DNA of 64,000 bases from Rhodocytophaga rosea (GCF_010119975.1 NZ_CP048222.1:6052501-6116500); one strand, 5' to 3'; shown: positions 18,038 through 28,459, counted from the stretch's first letter. The notes: generated by a model not told the origin, from the sequence alone. Program-made: numbers and translations.

Positions 18038-18232
18038 AATAAAGTGCAAATTACTTATGTAAATATAAGGTATGAACGGAAATTCAGCAGTAAATTTTAC
18101 TCAAACGGTATTTTTTGCGGCTGAAACGGGTGTATGTTTTAGTGATAAGTATTCAATGGTTAAAATAGTTTCAACCTCAGAAAACTATTCCTTTACACCT
18201 GATGTAAGTCCGGAAATTTTATAGTTTCCGCT

Positions 18233-20548
18233 TCATGTACGGATAATACAGAACTTTGGATGTATAAAATGAAACCAATCAATGGGTATGGGATTGTGAA
18301 GCAGAAAACCTGCTGAGGTGGCAAATTTAAATGCTTGTAAATTCAGTTGTTTGAAGCCTTTTTTCTTTTCTTCAATTACAATAAACTGATTGGCAGCTAT
18401 GTTTTCCAGTACTTGTGTAGTTTTGGAAGAAGGCCAGGTGACCTCAATTTTCCTGATCGTATCTGCTGTACCTAATCCGATCTGAGCACGCAGGGGAGAA
18501 CAGCCAAAACTTCCGCCTGAATTCAAATCCCGGTGGATAGTGCGTGTTTTTCCATTGTTTTGGAGGGTAAGTTTAATCCGGCCACCAATTCCGGCAGCAT
18601 TGGAAGTAGTACCTTTGAGCTGAATGGTAATCCAGTTATTGGTATTCTGGTAAGGATTTTCAAACAGTGCATTGCGGAAAATATCTCCTTCATAGGCTCC
18701 TCCCATTACCGCATAAATATCCTGGTCGCCATCGTTATCCAGATCGGCAAAGGAAACAGCATGCCCTTTCTGCAAGTGTCCGAACCCTCCGGCTGTGGTT
18801 ACATCCTGAAATTTTGTGCCATTTTGATTTCGGAAAGCTTTATTGGGAATAATAGAAGCAAAATTCACTTCTCCGGTAGCCAGGTACATATCCAGAAAAC
18901 CGTCGTTGTCAAAATCGCCAAAATTCGCACCCATGGCATAGGTTATCTTCTTTAAACCGACCTGCTCAGATACGTCTGAAAACGTTCCATCAGCATTGTT
19001 GTGGTACAGCCTGGCAGTTTCTGCACCAAAAGGCAAACCCAGGTATTCTGCTGCCACATCTTTGGTAATACTTTCCCAGAACACACTCCGTTGGAAGCCA
19101 GCTACAAACAAATCCAGCCAGCCATCATTGTCATAATCCCAGAACCAGGTAGGAAAAGAGGAAATATTCTCACCCAAACCTGCAGCCTGACTCACATTCA
19201 CAAACTGCGGAATACTATCACGACTTAAACCAGTATTCTTGAATAAAATATTTGGGTTGCGGTCGTCGAGGGCAGAAAGATACAGGTCTGGCCAGCCATC
19301 ATTGTCATAATCCCCGGCAGTAACTCCTTTTACATAATATAGTTCTCCATCTGTGCTTACTTGTACTCCAGCCCGTTTGGCTACTTCAGTGAAAGTTCCG
19401 TCCCGATTGTTTAAGAATAATTCGCAGGGATGAATATTGTCTTCTCCGGAGCTTTCGTTGCCAATAAACAGATCTACCCAGCCATCTTTATTAAAATCCT
19501 GCCAGACACCTGTTTGGGTGGGATGAAAAGAAAGAATACCGGCCTCTTCTGTCACATCAGTGAAAGTGCCATTGCCATTGTTGCGGAGCAGGGAATTTGG
19601 GTGTTTTCCCAAGGTTTCAAGCCAGGCACCTCTCAATACGAATACATCTGTAAATCCATCGTTATTATAATCAGCCTGCACCATATTCAAGCCTCCGGTA
19701 ATGCCGGTAAGTCCGGCTTCCTTTGTTTTTTCTGAGAAGGTGCCATTGCGGTTATTGATAAAGAGCCGCATCTGATGACTAGCTGCCCAGCTGGTAATCA
19801 GAATATCCAGGTAATGATCACCATTAAAATCATCTACCACACTTCCGCCAGCCAGCCGGTTATCATCCAGGCCAAGGTTTGGGGCAATCTCCTGAAAGGA
19901 CTGGAGCGGATATTCTGAGGCAAAAGCTTTGGGCGGAATCAGCCAGCGTTCCGGAACTTTTGTTGGGTATTCGCCGAGGGTCATATAGGCAACATTAAGT
20001 AGCCAGCGGCTGCTATAATCATGGCTGTTATTTTCGAGGATTTTCTGGTAAAGTTCTGTTGCCTTTCTGGAACCTTCCGGTAATTGATGAAAACCAGCCG
20101 GGGCAATCGGTATAATGCAGGAAGCAGAAGTATGGTTTGTAATGCAATTTTGCTGTTCGCCTAGCCGCAGGTAGGATAAGGCAAGGAGGGTAGTAAGCTG
20201 TTCTTCCTGATGAGGTTCAAGACCTTCTACGAATCGGTTTTTGTCACGGATCTGTAACAGTTCTTCCAGAATTTGGATGGATTGTTCGGTTTTTCCACCA
20301 AACAAACAAGATTCTGCCTGTAAAAACCTGAATTTATTCCGTTCCAAGGGAGAAGAAACTTTATATAAGCTATCGAAATGTGCTATTCTGGTTTTGCTGG
20401 CATATATATTAGCAGGCACATAAAATGATTCTCTGGCTGTTTGTTCCAGCAGTGCTACCATGCCTGATTTTTCCTGCTGTTTAACTCCGGGCTTGCAGGT
20501 ACTGAAGAGAATTCCTAAGCAGATAATGAGATAGTGGGATAAGCGCAT
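18233..20548 (-). CDS. FG-GAP/VCBS repeat lipoprotein with ASPIC/UnbV domain
   Basis: A lipoprotein (MRLSHYLIICLGILFSTC, lipid-bearing Cys about 18) of 771 residues. An alpha-helical TPR-like segment (about 50-190) is followed by a series of FG-GAP/VCBS calcium-binding blades (about 230-620) with repeated DxDNDGxxD motifs such as DFNGDHYLD, DYNNDGFTD and DLDNDGDQD, and an ASPIC/UnbV domain (about 650-735: GIGGRIKLTL…SGGSFGCSPLRAQIGLG). These propeller proteins are commonly encoded with SusCD pairs and are thought to bind or process surface ligands. An unusual C-terminal tail of about 35 residues (after FIVIEEKKKGF) is not part of the domain. A terminator-like hairpin separates it from susD. 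Confidence 0.88.
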   Translation of the reverse strand: MRLSHYLIICLGILFSTCKPGVKQQEKSGMVALLEQTARESFYVPANIYASKTRIAHFDSLYKVSSPLERNKFRFLQAESCLFGGKTEQSIQILEELLQIRDKNRFVEGLEPHQEEQLTTLLALSYLRLGEQQNCITNHTSASCIIPIAPAGFHQLPEGSRKATELYQKILENNSHDYSSRWLLNVAYMTLGEYPTKVPERWLIPPKAFASEYPLQSFQEIAPNLGLDDNRLAGGSVVDDFNGDHYLDILITSWAASHQMRLFINNRNGTFSEKTKEAGLTGITGGLNMVQADYNNDGFTDVFVLRGAWLETLGKHPNSLLRNNGNGTFTDVTEEAGILSFHPTQTGVWQDFNKDGWVDLFIGNESSGEDNIHPCELFLNNRDGTFTEVAKRAGVQVSTDGELYYVKGVTAGDYDNDGWPDLYLSALDDRNPNILFKNTGLSRDSIPQFVNVSQAAGLGENISSFPTWFWDYDNDGWLDLFVAGFQRSVFWESITKDVAAEYLGLPFGAETARLYHNNADGTFSDVSEQVGLKKITYAMGANFGDFDNDGFLDMYLATGEVNFASIIPNKAFRNQNGTKFQDVTTAGGFGHLQKGHAVSFADLDNDGDQDIYAVMGGAYEGDIFRNALFENPYQNTNNWITIQLKGTTSNAAGIGGRIKLTLQNNGKTRTIHRDLNSGGSFGCSPLRAQIGLGTADTIRKIEVTWPSSKTTQVLENIAANQFIVIEEKKKGFKQLNLQAFKFATSAGFLLHNPIPIDWFHFIHPKFCIIRT

Positions 20549-20570
20549 AGCAACTACTAGTTACAAAAAT

Positions 20571-20597
20571 AAAAAGCTCTTTCAAATGAAAGAGCCC
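20571..20597 (-). terminator. terminator or attenuator between susD and the UnbV gene
   Basis: Inverted repeat GCTCTTTCA-AA-TGAAAGAGC (20576-20595). On the minus strand it is followed at once by TTTTTATTTTTG, so it has the form of an intrinsic terminator placed after susD; it may lower expression of the downstream gene. Confidence 0.65.
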
Positions 20598-20631
20598 TTT
20601 ACAGTTTACGACAAATAAATGTTTGATAGAG

Positions 20632-22161
20632 TTAGTAACCAGGATTCTGGTCACTGTTTTCCAGCTGGCTGTTGTTATCTATTTCTGCAAGCGGAATCGG
20701 TAGTAATTCATGCTTGTTCACCTGGAAGCCAGCAATAGGTTCTGTAGTAAGCTTATTTTGTTTTCTCCAGCGGCGGATATCCCGGTTACGGATTTGTTCA
20801 CCACCCAGTTCTACCCGTCTTTCGTGTACAATCGCCCGGAACATTTCTTCTTTTGTATTCGCAGGATACTGTGCTGTTGGATAAGCAGGCATAGCTACAC
20901 TGGTTCTGGCTCTCACCTGGTTAATGTAGGGAAGTGCCGCAGCAGGTCCGGTAAGTTCATTCTCGCATTCTGCCATCATCAGCAGTACATCTGCATAACG
21001 GATTACCCGGAAGTTAATTCCGGAGCGGGAGTTTTCGGTCGTACGCTTGTAAATCATCTGGTATTTTTTCCAGCTGGGTATATTCACATTGCCCTGCACA
21101 TCCGTATTGGTCAGTGTATTCTGGTCGTTGTTAAATTTATCTCCTATGTAGTAAAAAGAATCTGCCCTGCGGGGATCATCTTTTGCTGCACCATTGGCAA
21201 CCCTTTCAAATTCAGCGACCAGGCTAGCAGAAGGAATCACATTCCGCCAGGCATTGGGGCCATATTCCTGGCCACGGAAAGTAACTTCGGCAATATCACT
21301 GCCATCTGCATTCCAGGCACCAGCGTCGCCAAAGGCTTCGGTAAACTGTACCTCAAATACTGATTCACTGTTGAACTCATTGTCTTCCCGGAAGTTATCC
21401 AGAAAATTAGGAATCAGGCTGTACTGGCCAGAAGTGATCACGGCATTGAGCAGGGGACGCGCTTCTGCATAATTACCTCTGAACATATGGATTCTGGCGG
21501 CCAGGGCTTGTGCCGCTCCTTTGGTAGCCCTGCCCAGGTCGGCGCCTGTATAATTCAGCGGAAGGTTGGCTATAGCCGTATTCAGGTCTTCAAAAATCAC
21601 TGCATATACTTCATCTTCTGAAGCTGAACGCCCCATATTTTCACCAGGTGTGGATGCTACTTTTGTCATGAGCGGCACTCTTCCCCACAAACTCACCAGT
21701 TCGAAGAATGCCCAGGCACGCAGAAATCTGGCTTCTCCCTCGATTCTTGCTTTCAGCGCAGGACTTACCAGTACATCATCTGCTTTAGGCACATTCTCAA
21801 TTACCAGGTTTGAGCGGTGTACCATGCGGTATAAACCCCGCCATACGGAATTTACAAGTGGATTGGAGGCATCAAATACGTGGTTGAGGATCTGCCCTCT
21901 GGGTGCTTCCAGCTGCGGGCCTCCAGACGAACAATCATCAGAAAGCAGGTCGTGTACGAAGAAGTATTCCCGGTTGTAGAGGTCATTTGCTTGCAAGCCT
22001 GCATACACAGAGTTGATAGCAGCCACCGCCTGTGGTTCGTTCTTATAAAATGTTTCAGTGATCAGTTGACTAGGATTGGTATCTTTATCGAGCACATTTT
22101 CATTACAGGACGAACCGAGAACAAAAACGGTAGTTATCGTTAATAATATTTTATTTCTCAT
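20632..22161 (-). CDS. SusD/RagB-family outer-membrane lipoprotein
   Basis: SusD proteins form the lid over a SusC barrel and capture oligosaccharides or other polymers at the cell surface. The 509-residue product has a lipoprotein signal (LGSSC, Cys about 19), a SusD-like N-terminal region (about 20-230: TETFYKNEPQAVAAINSVYAGLQ, ARFLRAWAFFELVSLWG) and the RagB/SusD C-terminal domain (about 270-509: FRVIRYADVLLMMAECENEL, LPYINQVRAR, RRVELGGEQIRNRDIRRW). It follows susC by 37 bases in the same direction and must form the complex with it. Confidence 0.95.
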   Translation of the reverse strand: MRNKILLTITTVFVLGSSCNENVLDKDTNPSQLITETFYKNEPQAVAAINSVYAGLQANDLYNREYFFVHDLLSDDCSSGGPQLEAPRGQILNHVFDASNPLVNSVWRGLYRMVHRSNLVIENVPKADDVLVSPALKARIEGEARFLRAWAFFELVSLWGRVPLMTKVASTPGENMGRSASEDEVYAVIFEDLNTAIANLPLNYTGADLGRATKGAAQALAARIHMFRGNYAEARPLLNAVITSGQYSLIPNFLDNFREDNEFNSESVFEVQFTEAFGDAGAWNADGSDIAEVTFRGQEYGPNAWRNVIPSASLVAEFERVANGAAKDDPRRADSFYYIGDKFNNDQNTLTNTDVQGNVNIPSWKKYQMIYKRTTENSRSGINFRVIRYADVLLMMAECENELTGPAAALPYINQVRARTSVAMPAYPTAQYPANTKEEMFRAIVHERRVELGGEQIRNRDIRRWRKQNKLTTEPIAGFQVNKHELLPIPLAEIDNNSQLENSDQNPGY

Positions 22162-22198
22162 AATTATGTTGAATGTCTGTTGTCGTAATTAGTTATTG

Positions 22199-25100
22199 CT
22201 AAAAGCCTACCTGGATACCCCCGATAATAGTTCTTGGTTGTGGGAACTGTCCATAATCCACACCGCTGTTTAAGGTAATATCACGGGCATCGGTAATGCC
22301 GGAACGGGCGCCTATTTCAGGGTCCCAGCCGGTATAGTCGGTAATTGTGAGCAGATTCTGGGTAGAAACATATACCCGTACATTAGAAATAAACCCTTTG
22401 CCAAATGATTTTAATATTCCGGCAGGCAATGTATATCCCAAGGAAAGGTTTTTAACACGCAGGTATGAACCATCTTCTATAAAGCGGTCAGAAACGCGGG
22501 AATTCCGGTTGGGATCATTAGCAATAGCCCTGGGTACATTGGTATTGGTATTGGTTGGCGTCCAGCGGTTCAATACTGCAGTGCCGGAATTAAACAAACG
22601 GGTCATTCCTTCCAGGTCGTAGCGGTTGGTATTTAAAATCTCATTTCCGGAAACTCCCTGGATAAAGAGCGTAAGATCAAAGTTCTTAAAGTTGGCGGTG
22701 GCATTAATACCATAAGAGAAATCAGGCAGAAAATGGCCTAACTGGGTCCGGTCGCTGGCATTTATTATGCCGTCGTTATTCAGGTCTTTGAAGCGGATAT
22801 CTCCTGGTGCCGTCGCATTAAGCTGATAAGGAGTTGCTGCATTTCCATCCAGTTCATTGTCAGCTGTAATTTCAGCCTGATTCTGGTAGATGCGGTCTAC
22901 CTGCCATCCATAGAAATAAGCAATAGGTTTTCCTTCTTCTGTATAGGTTACCGGGTCTCCTTCAAAGTTTGGACCGAATACCACATTACCAATACCTAAG
23001 TCAGTGAGTTCATTTTTGATAAAGGCAATGTTTCCGCTTACTGACCACTGGAATCCGCCGCTTGTTTTCCGGTAGCCTGCCATCAGTTCAAAACCACGGT
23101 TATTAACAGTACCTACGTTTGCCGTTGGTGCACCATCATAGCCTAAAGAAGGAGGTATCGGCACACCCAGCAGCATATCGCGGGTTTCATTATTAAACCA
23201 TTCTACACTGGCAGTTACCCGGTCATCAAACAGTCCCAGGTCAAGGCCCACGTTGGTCATAGCGGTAGATTCCCATTTAATAGTAGTATTGGCCAGATCT
23301 CTTACTGTACTGGCAGGCAATAAAGTGGCGCCGGCAAACTTATAAAAGAAATTACTGTTGATCGTATTTAAATAGCGGTAGTCGCCAATGTTGGCATTTC
23401 CGGTGAGGCCGTAGCTGCCACGTAGTTTCAGGTCGCTGATCAAAGGCACACTTTCCATAAATGATTCTTCACTGATACGCCAGCCAACAGACACGGAAGG
23501 GAAAGTTCCCCATTTATCAGCAGGAGAGAAACGAGAAGCCCCATCGCGGCGAATAGTCGCACTTAATAAGTATTTACCTCCAAAATCGTAGTTGATACGG
23601 CCAACATAAGAGATCAGGGCAAATTCTGATTTGCTGCCACCAGTGGTAGGTTGTTGAATACCCCCAGCACTTGCACATCATTGGTAATGGAATTCTGCCC
23701 ACCACCATCCTGAGACGTAAATACACTGGTCTGACGTTCTACTACGGCAAGGGCATCGATGGTATGGCGGCCGAATGTCCGGTTGAAACTCAACTGATTA
23801 GTAAGCAGCGGAGAAACAAAGGTGTTCCGGCTTTGACTCACAACAGCATTAGGAGCCACACTGAAGTCACCGGCGTTGAAACTGGGAGAGAACTGGTTGT
23901 TGGTAAAATAGTTCATATCTAATCCCACCTGGAACTTATATTTTAAGCCTGCAAAAATATCTACTTCCGCGTAAGCCGTACCCAGAAGTTTTGTGTTCTG
24001 GCTCCTGTTTTTACGCAGCACGGCATTCAGCACCGGATTTTCAGCATCAGAGCCATCTACCCTGTCCGGGCCACGGAAGCCACCTGCCCGGCTGGCATCC
24101 CGCACCGGAATATAAGGCACACTTTTAATCATGTGTTCCAGTTGGGAACGGCCGCCAGTGAAGGGTTCATTGTTCTGATTGGTATAAGCAACCGTAAGGG
24201 TTTGTCCAATATTTACCCGGCCGAGTTTAAAACTGGTATTGGTCCGGAAAGAAACGCGCTCGAAATCAGTGCCCAGCATAATGCCTTCCTGTTTGAAATA
24301 GCCGCCGGAAACATTGAATACAGTATTATCATTCCCGCCTGAGATACTCAGGTTATAGTCCTGAATAGGGGCGGTACGGAACATTTCATCCTGCCAGTCG
24401 GTATCTACATTGGCAAACGCTCCCAGGTCAGAAAAGCGTTGGGGAATGGCCGCATTGGCATTGGTTTGTAAGTCGGTACCATAGGCAATGTATTGATCGC
24501 GGTTGAGCAGATCCAGCTGGCGCCAGGCCGTCTGAACACCGGTGTAAGCATCCAGGTTTACTTTGGTTTTACCTCTTACACCTTTTTTGGTAGTAACCAG
24601 AATAACCCCGTTAGCTGCCCTGGAACCATAAATAGCGGCAGAAGCGGCATCTTTCAATACCTCTATGGATTCGATATCATTCGGGTTGATGGAATTAAGG
24701 CCACCTGCTGGTACCCCATCAATCACATACAAAGGATCGGTATTGCCTATAGTGCCTACCCCCGGATACGCACAGTTGGATTGGTTCCCGGAGCACCCCG
24801 GTTGGTGATGGTAACGCCGGCAGCTCTGCCTTGTAAGGCGGCATCCAGGCTGGCTACCGGCAAGGCATTGATCTCATCGGAGGAAATGGAAGAAATAGCA
24901 CCAGTAACTTTGGCCCGTTCCTGCGTTCCATAACCTATTACCACTACTTCTGAAAGTGCTTTCACATCCGGTGTCATCTGTATATCGATGGTGGTGCGGG
25001 TGCCGATAGCGATCTCTTCGGTGGTATAGCCTATATAACTGAACACCAGTGTTGCATTCTCAGGCGCGGTAAGCCGGTAGTTTCCATTCACATCAGTAAT

Positions 25101-25661
25101 GGTACCGATCGTAGTGGATTTAACAGTTACATTTACCCCAGGCAGACCTTCACCTGTTTCAGAAGTTACTTTCCCGCTTACAGCAATATCAGCGATCTTG
25201 TTGAGTACCAATCCCAGGCGGCCTACCCGTTCCACCAGCAGTTTTCCCGGCACATCCGGTTCAGCGGCTGCTTCCTGCCACTGGTTAATTTTACGTATAT
25301 GGCGGGTTTGTGCTTCATTCTTCAGCACAATGTAGAAGTTGTCGCGTACTTTGCGGTAATTTAACCCACGGGGCTTTAATAAGGCTTCCAGGGCTTCTTC
25401 TACGGTGGCAAAAGAATTTTTCTGGTAATTATCTATCTTTATTCCAATCAGTTCACTTTTATAGATGAATGAAACTTTAAATGTAGATTCAAGTTCAGAA
25501 AGGGCATATTTTAGAGTTGTCGCCTGGCTTTGCGGGCTGCCGGAATATGCTAATTCATACCCACTGGTAGTAGCCAGCGTTTGCGCATGGATGGGTACGT
25601 GCAAATAACTCAAAACGATGAGTGTGCTGCATACAAAATTTAAAATTTTTTTCATAAGCAT
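22199..25661 (-). pseudogene. SusC/RagA TonB-dependent receptor (STN type), two apparent frameshifts
   Basis: The gene reads as three frames: 25661-24756, then a frame resuming before 24732 and running to 23614, then a frame open from about 23660 to 22199. Joined, they give a normal receptor of about 1154 residues: signal peptide, STN domain (about 45-100), carboxypeptidase-like domain (about 165-245), VVIGYGTQ TonB-box-like segment, plug ([21 protein letters not shown]) and 22-strand barrel. Each junction is a G5 tract on the coding strand (24759-24763 and 23661-23665) where G6 restores the frame exactly. Two identical errors of the same kind favour sequencing or assembly loss over decay, though true inactivation or slippage is possible. 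The STN domain and upstream FecR predict control by an anti-sigma/ECF sigma cascade. Confidence 0.85.
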
Positions 25662-25695
25662 TTCGGTTAATAAAGGTTGGTTGATATGAGATGGA

Positions 25696-26724
25696 TTATT
25701 TGTTCGCTTTAAAGAGTATATGGTTGTCTTGCCGCTTAATATTCAGGTCGAATAACTGGGAAAGCCCTTCCAGCAGGATATCTACATTGTCGCTGGGTAC
25801 GGTACCATTAAATTTAAGCTGTAACAGGGAAGGATCAGATATTTCTACTGTCAGCCCATAGGTTTGTTCCAGAAGCACGATAATATCGGCCAGACTGGTA
25901 TCTTCGAAAGACATTTTGCTGCTTTTCCAGGAAGAATATATCTCCGGATTTACAGCCTTTTTAATAATTTTTGACGAGGCATCATTCACTTCTACCAGTT
26001 CGCCGGGCTTCATCAGAATAGGTTCTGCTGAGATAGTTTCTTTCAGATTAAGCCGGATTTTACCAGTGTTGAGGGTAACTTTTGTTTTATCTTTCCGCTT
26101 GAGCACATTAAAGGTAGTACCCAATACTTCTACATTAAAGTCCTCAGATGTGTGTACAAAGAAACGCTGGTCATTGGCCGTATGAATAACGGAAAAGAAA
26201 GCTTCTCCCTCCAGCCATACCCTTCTTGCCTGCTGCGCATCCCAGTTTTCGGCATAACTCAGGCTGGTATTTCCATTCAAAAAAACAGTTGAGCCATCGG
26301 GCAGGGTAACCTGTTTGGTTTCGCCATAGGCAGTCTGGTGGGTAATTTTGTTTTCTTGTCCCCAGATTAACCAGGAGGCGAAAGCAACGATGAGCAAGCC
26401 AGTGAGAACCGCTGCGATTTGATACCATCTGGATAAGTAACCAGTTTTACGCTGGGACGGAATGTGAATAGAGGATTTTTCCGGAGCGACTGGCTGCTGG
26501 CTGGCAATAGCCTCTGTTATTTTATGGTAGAGCAGCAGAGATTGTACCGGATGGTTTCGCATAATTTCCGGTTTTCGTTCCAGCAGTGCCATATCCTGGT
26601 CCATTTGAGAAAATAAGTACTTTTCTCCCTCCGGAGTGGAGAGCCATTGCTGAACCTCTTTTGCTTCTTCAGGGGAACATTTGCCCTGTACATAATTGAC
26701 CAACTTCTGATCAAAGTTTTCCAT
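25696..26724 (-). CDS. FecR-family anti-sigma factor
   Basis: FecR proteins sit in the inner membrane and relay TonB-receptor ligand binding to an ECF sigma factor. This 342-residue protein has a cytoplasmic N-terminal sigma-binding region (about 1-90), one transmembrane helix (about 102-122: IAAVLTGLLIVAFASWLIW), the periplasmic FecR domain (about 130-225: KQVTLPDGSTVFLNGNTSLSY, RRVWLEGEAFFSV, FNVEVLGTTFNV) and a C-terminal DUF4974/secretin-like domain (about 265-342: MSFEDTSLADIIVLLEQTYGL). It lies 34 bases upstream of the STN-type susC, the expected order. The matching ECF sigma gene is not adjacent: upstream is a cyclophilin gene, so the sigma factor must be encoded elsewhere. Confidence 0.93.
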   Translation of the reverse strand: MENFDQKLVNYVQGKCSPEEAKEVQQWLSTPEGEKYLFSQMDQDMALLERKPEIMRNHPVQSLLLYHKITEAIASQQPVAPEKSSIHIPSQRKTGYLSRWYQIAAVLTGLLIVAFASWLIWGQENKITHQTAYGETKQVTLPDGSTVFLNGNTSLSYAENWDAQQARRVWLEGEAFFSVIHTANDQRFFVHTSEDFNVEVLGTTFNVLKRKDKTKVTLNTGKIRLNLKETISAEPILMKPGELVEVNDASSKIIKKAVNPEIYSSWKSSKMSFEDTSLADIIVLLEQTYGLTVEISDPSLLQLKFNGTVPSDNVDILLEGLSQLFDLNIKRQDNHILFKANK

Positions 26725-26850
26725 CGGGTGCGTTTGATAAAGGTTTAAATAGAATCAGAAAATAGTCGTACGGCTGATATATTATTACTACACATAACTC
26801 TGGCAGTAGTATTATACAGCTATAAAATATTTTTTTACAGGGAAAGAATG

Positions 26851-26949
26851 ATTGGCAGTAGTTAATGGTCAGTAGTCATAGGTCATTAGTAAAAAGAGGT
26901 GTATATCACCACTATTACCAATGTCCGATAACTACTGACAAATGCCAAT
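26851..26949. repeat. long imperfect intergenic inverted repeat
   Basis: Arms start ATTGGCAGTAGTTA (26851) and end CTACTGACAAATGCCAAT (to 26949). The inner parts pair as GTCAGTAGTCATAGGTCAT against GTCAGTAGTTATCGGACAT (reverse complement). It follows the cyclophilin stop on the minus strand and may act as a terminator. It resembles other intergenic palindromes of this window. Confidence 0.5.
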
Positions 26950-26954
26950 TAAAC

Positions 26955-27548
26955 TTATTTCCTGGAAATGCGGATAATCTGGATGGATGGGGTTAGTTTT
27001 TGTTCACTGGCTGGCGAAGATTGAATTTTCTTTACGACTTCCATGCCTTTGGTTACCCTGCCAAAAGCAGCAAATCCTTGTCCATCGGGATTACGTTTGC
27101 CACCAAAATCCAGAGAAGGCTGGTCGCCGATACAAATAAAAAATTCGGTACTTCCGGTATCAGGTGCATCTCTGGCCATAGAAAGTGTGCCGTTTTTGTG
27201 TAAAACACCTGTTTTGGAAGTTCTTTCCAGAGGAATGGGGATAACAGTAGCCGTATCAATATTGGCAGGGTTTGCGCCGCCCTGTATTACTTCAATCCGG
27301 ATTTTATTATGCGGTTGATTTGTGGGTGTAACCGTCCGGTAGAAAGAACCGCCAGTAAAAGCACCTGTCTCTATATGTTTGAGAAAGTTGGCACTGGTGA
27401 TGGGCGCTTTTTTGGTATATAATACCGCTTCTATGTCTCCCATATTGGTCTGAAAGGTAATGAATACACTGTCGGGAGTAGTCTGCCCATAGCTTGCAAA
27501 AGCACTTAGGGTAAGGAGAAAAAATAGAAAGCGGTAAACAGTCAGCAT
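26955..27548 (-). CDS. exported cyclophilin-type peptidyl-prolyl isomerase
   Basis: A 197-residue protein with a signal peptide (…LLTLSAFASYGQ, cleavage about 22) and a cyclophilin domain (about 27-195). Visible cyclophilin elements are NMGDIEAVLYTKKAPITSANFLKH, SFYRTV, VIQGGANP, GTLSMARDAPDTGSTEFFICI and FAAFGRVTKGMEVV, including the Arg of FYRTV and the Gln of the QGG motif needed for activity. It assists proline isomerisation during folding of exported proteins. An inverted repeat follows its stop codon. It is upstream of fecR but probably not in the same unit. Confidence 0.92.
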   Translation of the reverse strand: MLTVYRFLFFLLTLSAFASYGQTTPDSVFITFQTNMGDIEAVLYTKKAPITSANFLKHIETGAFTGGSFYRTVTPTNQPHNKIRIEVIQGGANPANIDTATVIPIPLERTSKTGVLHKNGTLSMARDAPDTGSTEFFICIGDQPSLDFGGKRNPDGQGFAAFGRVTKGMEVVKKIQSSPASEQKLTPSIQIIRISRK

Positions 27549-27703
27549 AGGTTTTAGAGGGATGCGCTTTCAATATAGAGATTTTCGGAAGGTAAATAGG
27601 AAAAATCTCTACACAAAAGTTTTAGATGTTTTAGTATTTTTGGCCCTTCTTTTAAAGAATACCTCTTAACACTGAATAAATTCAGACATCCTTTCCAAAA
27701 TAA

Positions 27704-28366
27704 ATGACACAAAAACAGCAAGCTTTCCTTTTCGACCTGAATGGAACAATCATTGACGATATGGCTTTTCATGGCCGGGCATGGTACCAGATTTTAACGG
27801 TAGATTTGGGTGCAAAACTCACCCACGAAGAGGTGAAAGTACAGATGTACGGAAAAAACGGAGAAGTGCTGGATCGTATTTTTGGAAAAAACCGGTTTTC
27901 GGAAGAGGATGTAGAAAAATGGTCAATGGAAAAGGAACGGCGTTACCAGAAAGAATATTTGCCGCATATCAAATTGATAGACGGCCTGGATGATCTCTTA
28001 AAAAGAGCTGCCGAACATTCGGTTCAACTAGCGGTAGCTTCTGCAGCTATTCCGTTCAACATCGATTTTGCCCTGGATAACCTGAATATCCGGCACTATT
28101 TCGGAGCCATTGTCAGTGCCAATGATGTAGCCATCAGCAAGCCTCATCCGGAAACTTTTCTGAAAGCAGCACAATTACTGGGTGCCTCCCCGGAGAATTG
28201 TATTGTATTTGAAGATGCACCCAAAGGCGTAGAAGCGGCTCAGAATGCCGGAATGAAATGTGTGGCTATTACTACCGCTCATCCCAAGGAAGATTTCAGC
28301 CAATACACCAACGTACTGGCTTTTGTTAAGGATTATACAGACCCTTTTATTAAAAGTTTGTTGTAA
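27704..28366 (+). CDS. HAD-superfamily phosphatase/phosphomutase-like protein
   Basis: A 220-residue HAD subfamily IA protein close in layout to beta-phosphoglucomutase. Motif I reads FDLNGTIID (nucleophile Asp about residue 9), an alpha-helical cap spans about 20-85, motif II is ASAAIP (about 113), the motif III lysine is in ISKPHPE (about 145), and motif IV is FEDAPKGVEAA (about 168-178). The second Asp of motif I, the general acid/base in most HAD phosphatases (DxD), is Asn here (DxN), which should slow or change the chemistry. The substrate is unknown. It begins at an ATG and is transcribed away from the cyclophilin gene. Confidence 0.87.
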   Translation: MTQKQQAFLFDLNGTIIDDMAFHGRAWYQILTVDLGAKLTHEEVKVQMYGKNGEVLDRIFGKNRFSEEDVEKWSMEKERRYQKEYLPHIKLIDGLDDLLKRAAEHSVQLAVASAAIPFNIDFALDNLNIRHYFGAIVSANDVAISKPHPETFLKAAQLLGASPENCIVFEDAPKGVEAAQNAGMKCVAITTAHPKEDFSQYTNVLAFVKDYTDPFIKSLL

Positions 28367-28372
28367 AGTATG

Positions 28373-28423
28373 TCTGGAACCTGGATTTGTTGGATTTTGG
28401 GCTTTGAAGGATTTTAGTATAGG
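28373..28423 (+). repeat. left arm of inverted repeat pair around a lipoprotein gene
   Basis: Begins TCTGGAACCTGGATTTG and resembles the reverse complement of 29061-29112: TCTGGAACC-x-GGATTT-xxx-GGATTT is shared, as are a later GGATT and a terminal ATAGG. It starts seven bases after the HAD stop codon. Confidence 0.6.
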
Positions 28424-28459
28424 ATTTATTGTTCACCTGATGATTCTGGCATTATCGAA

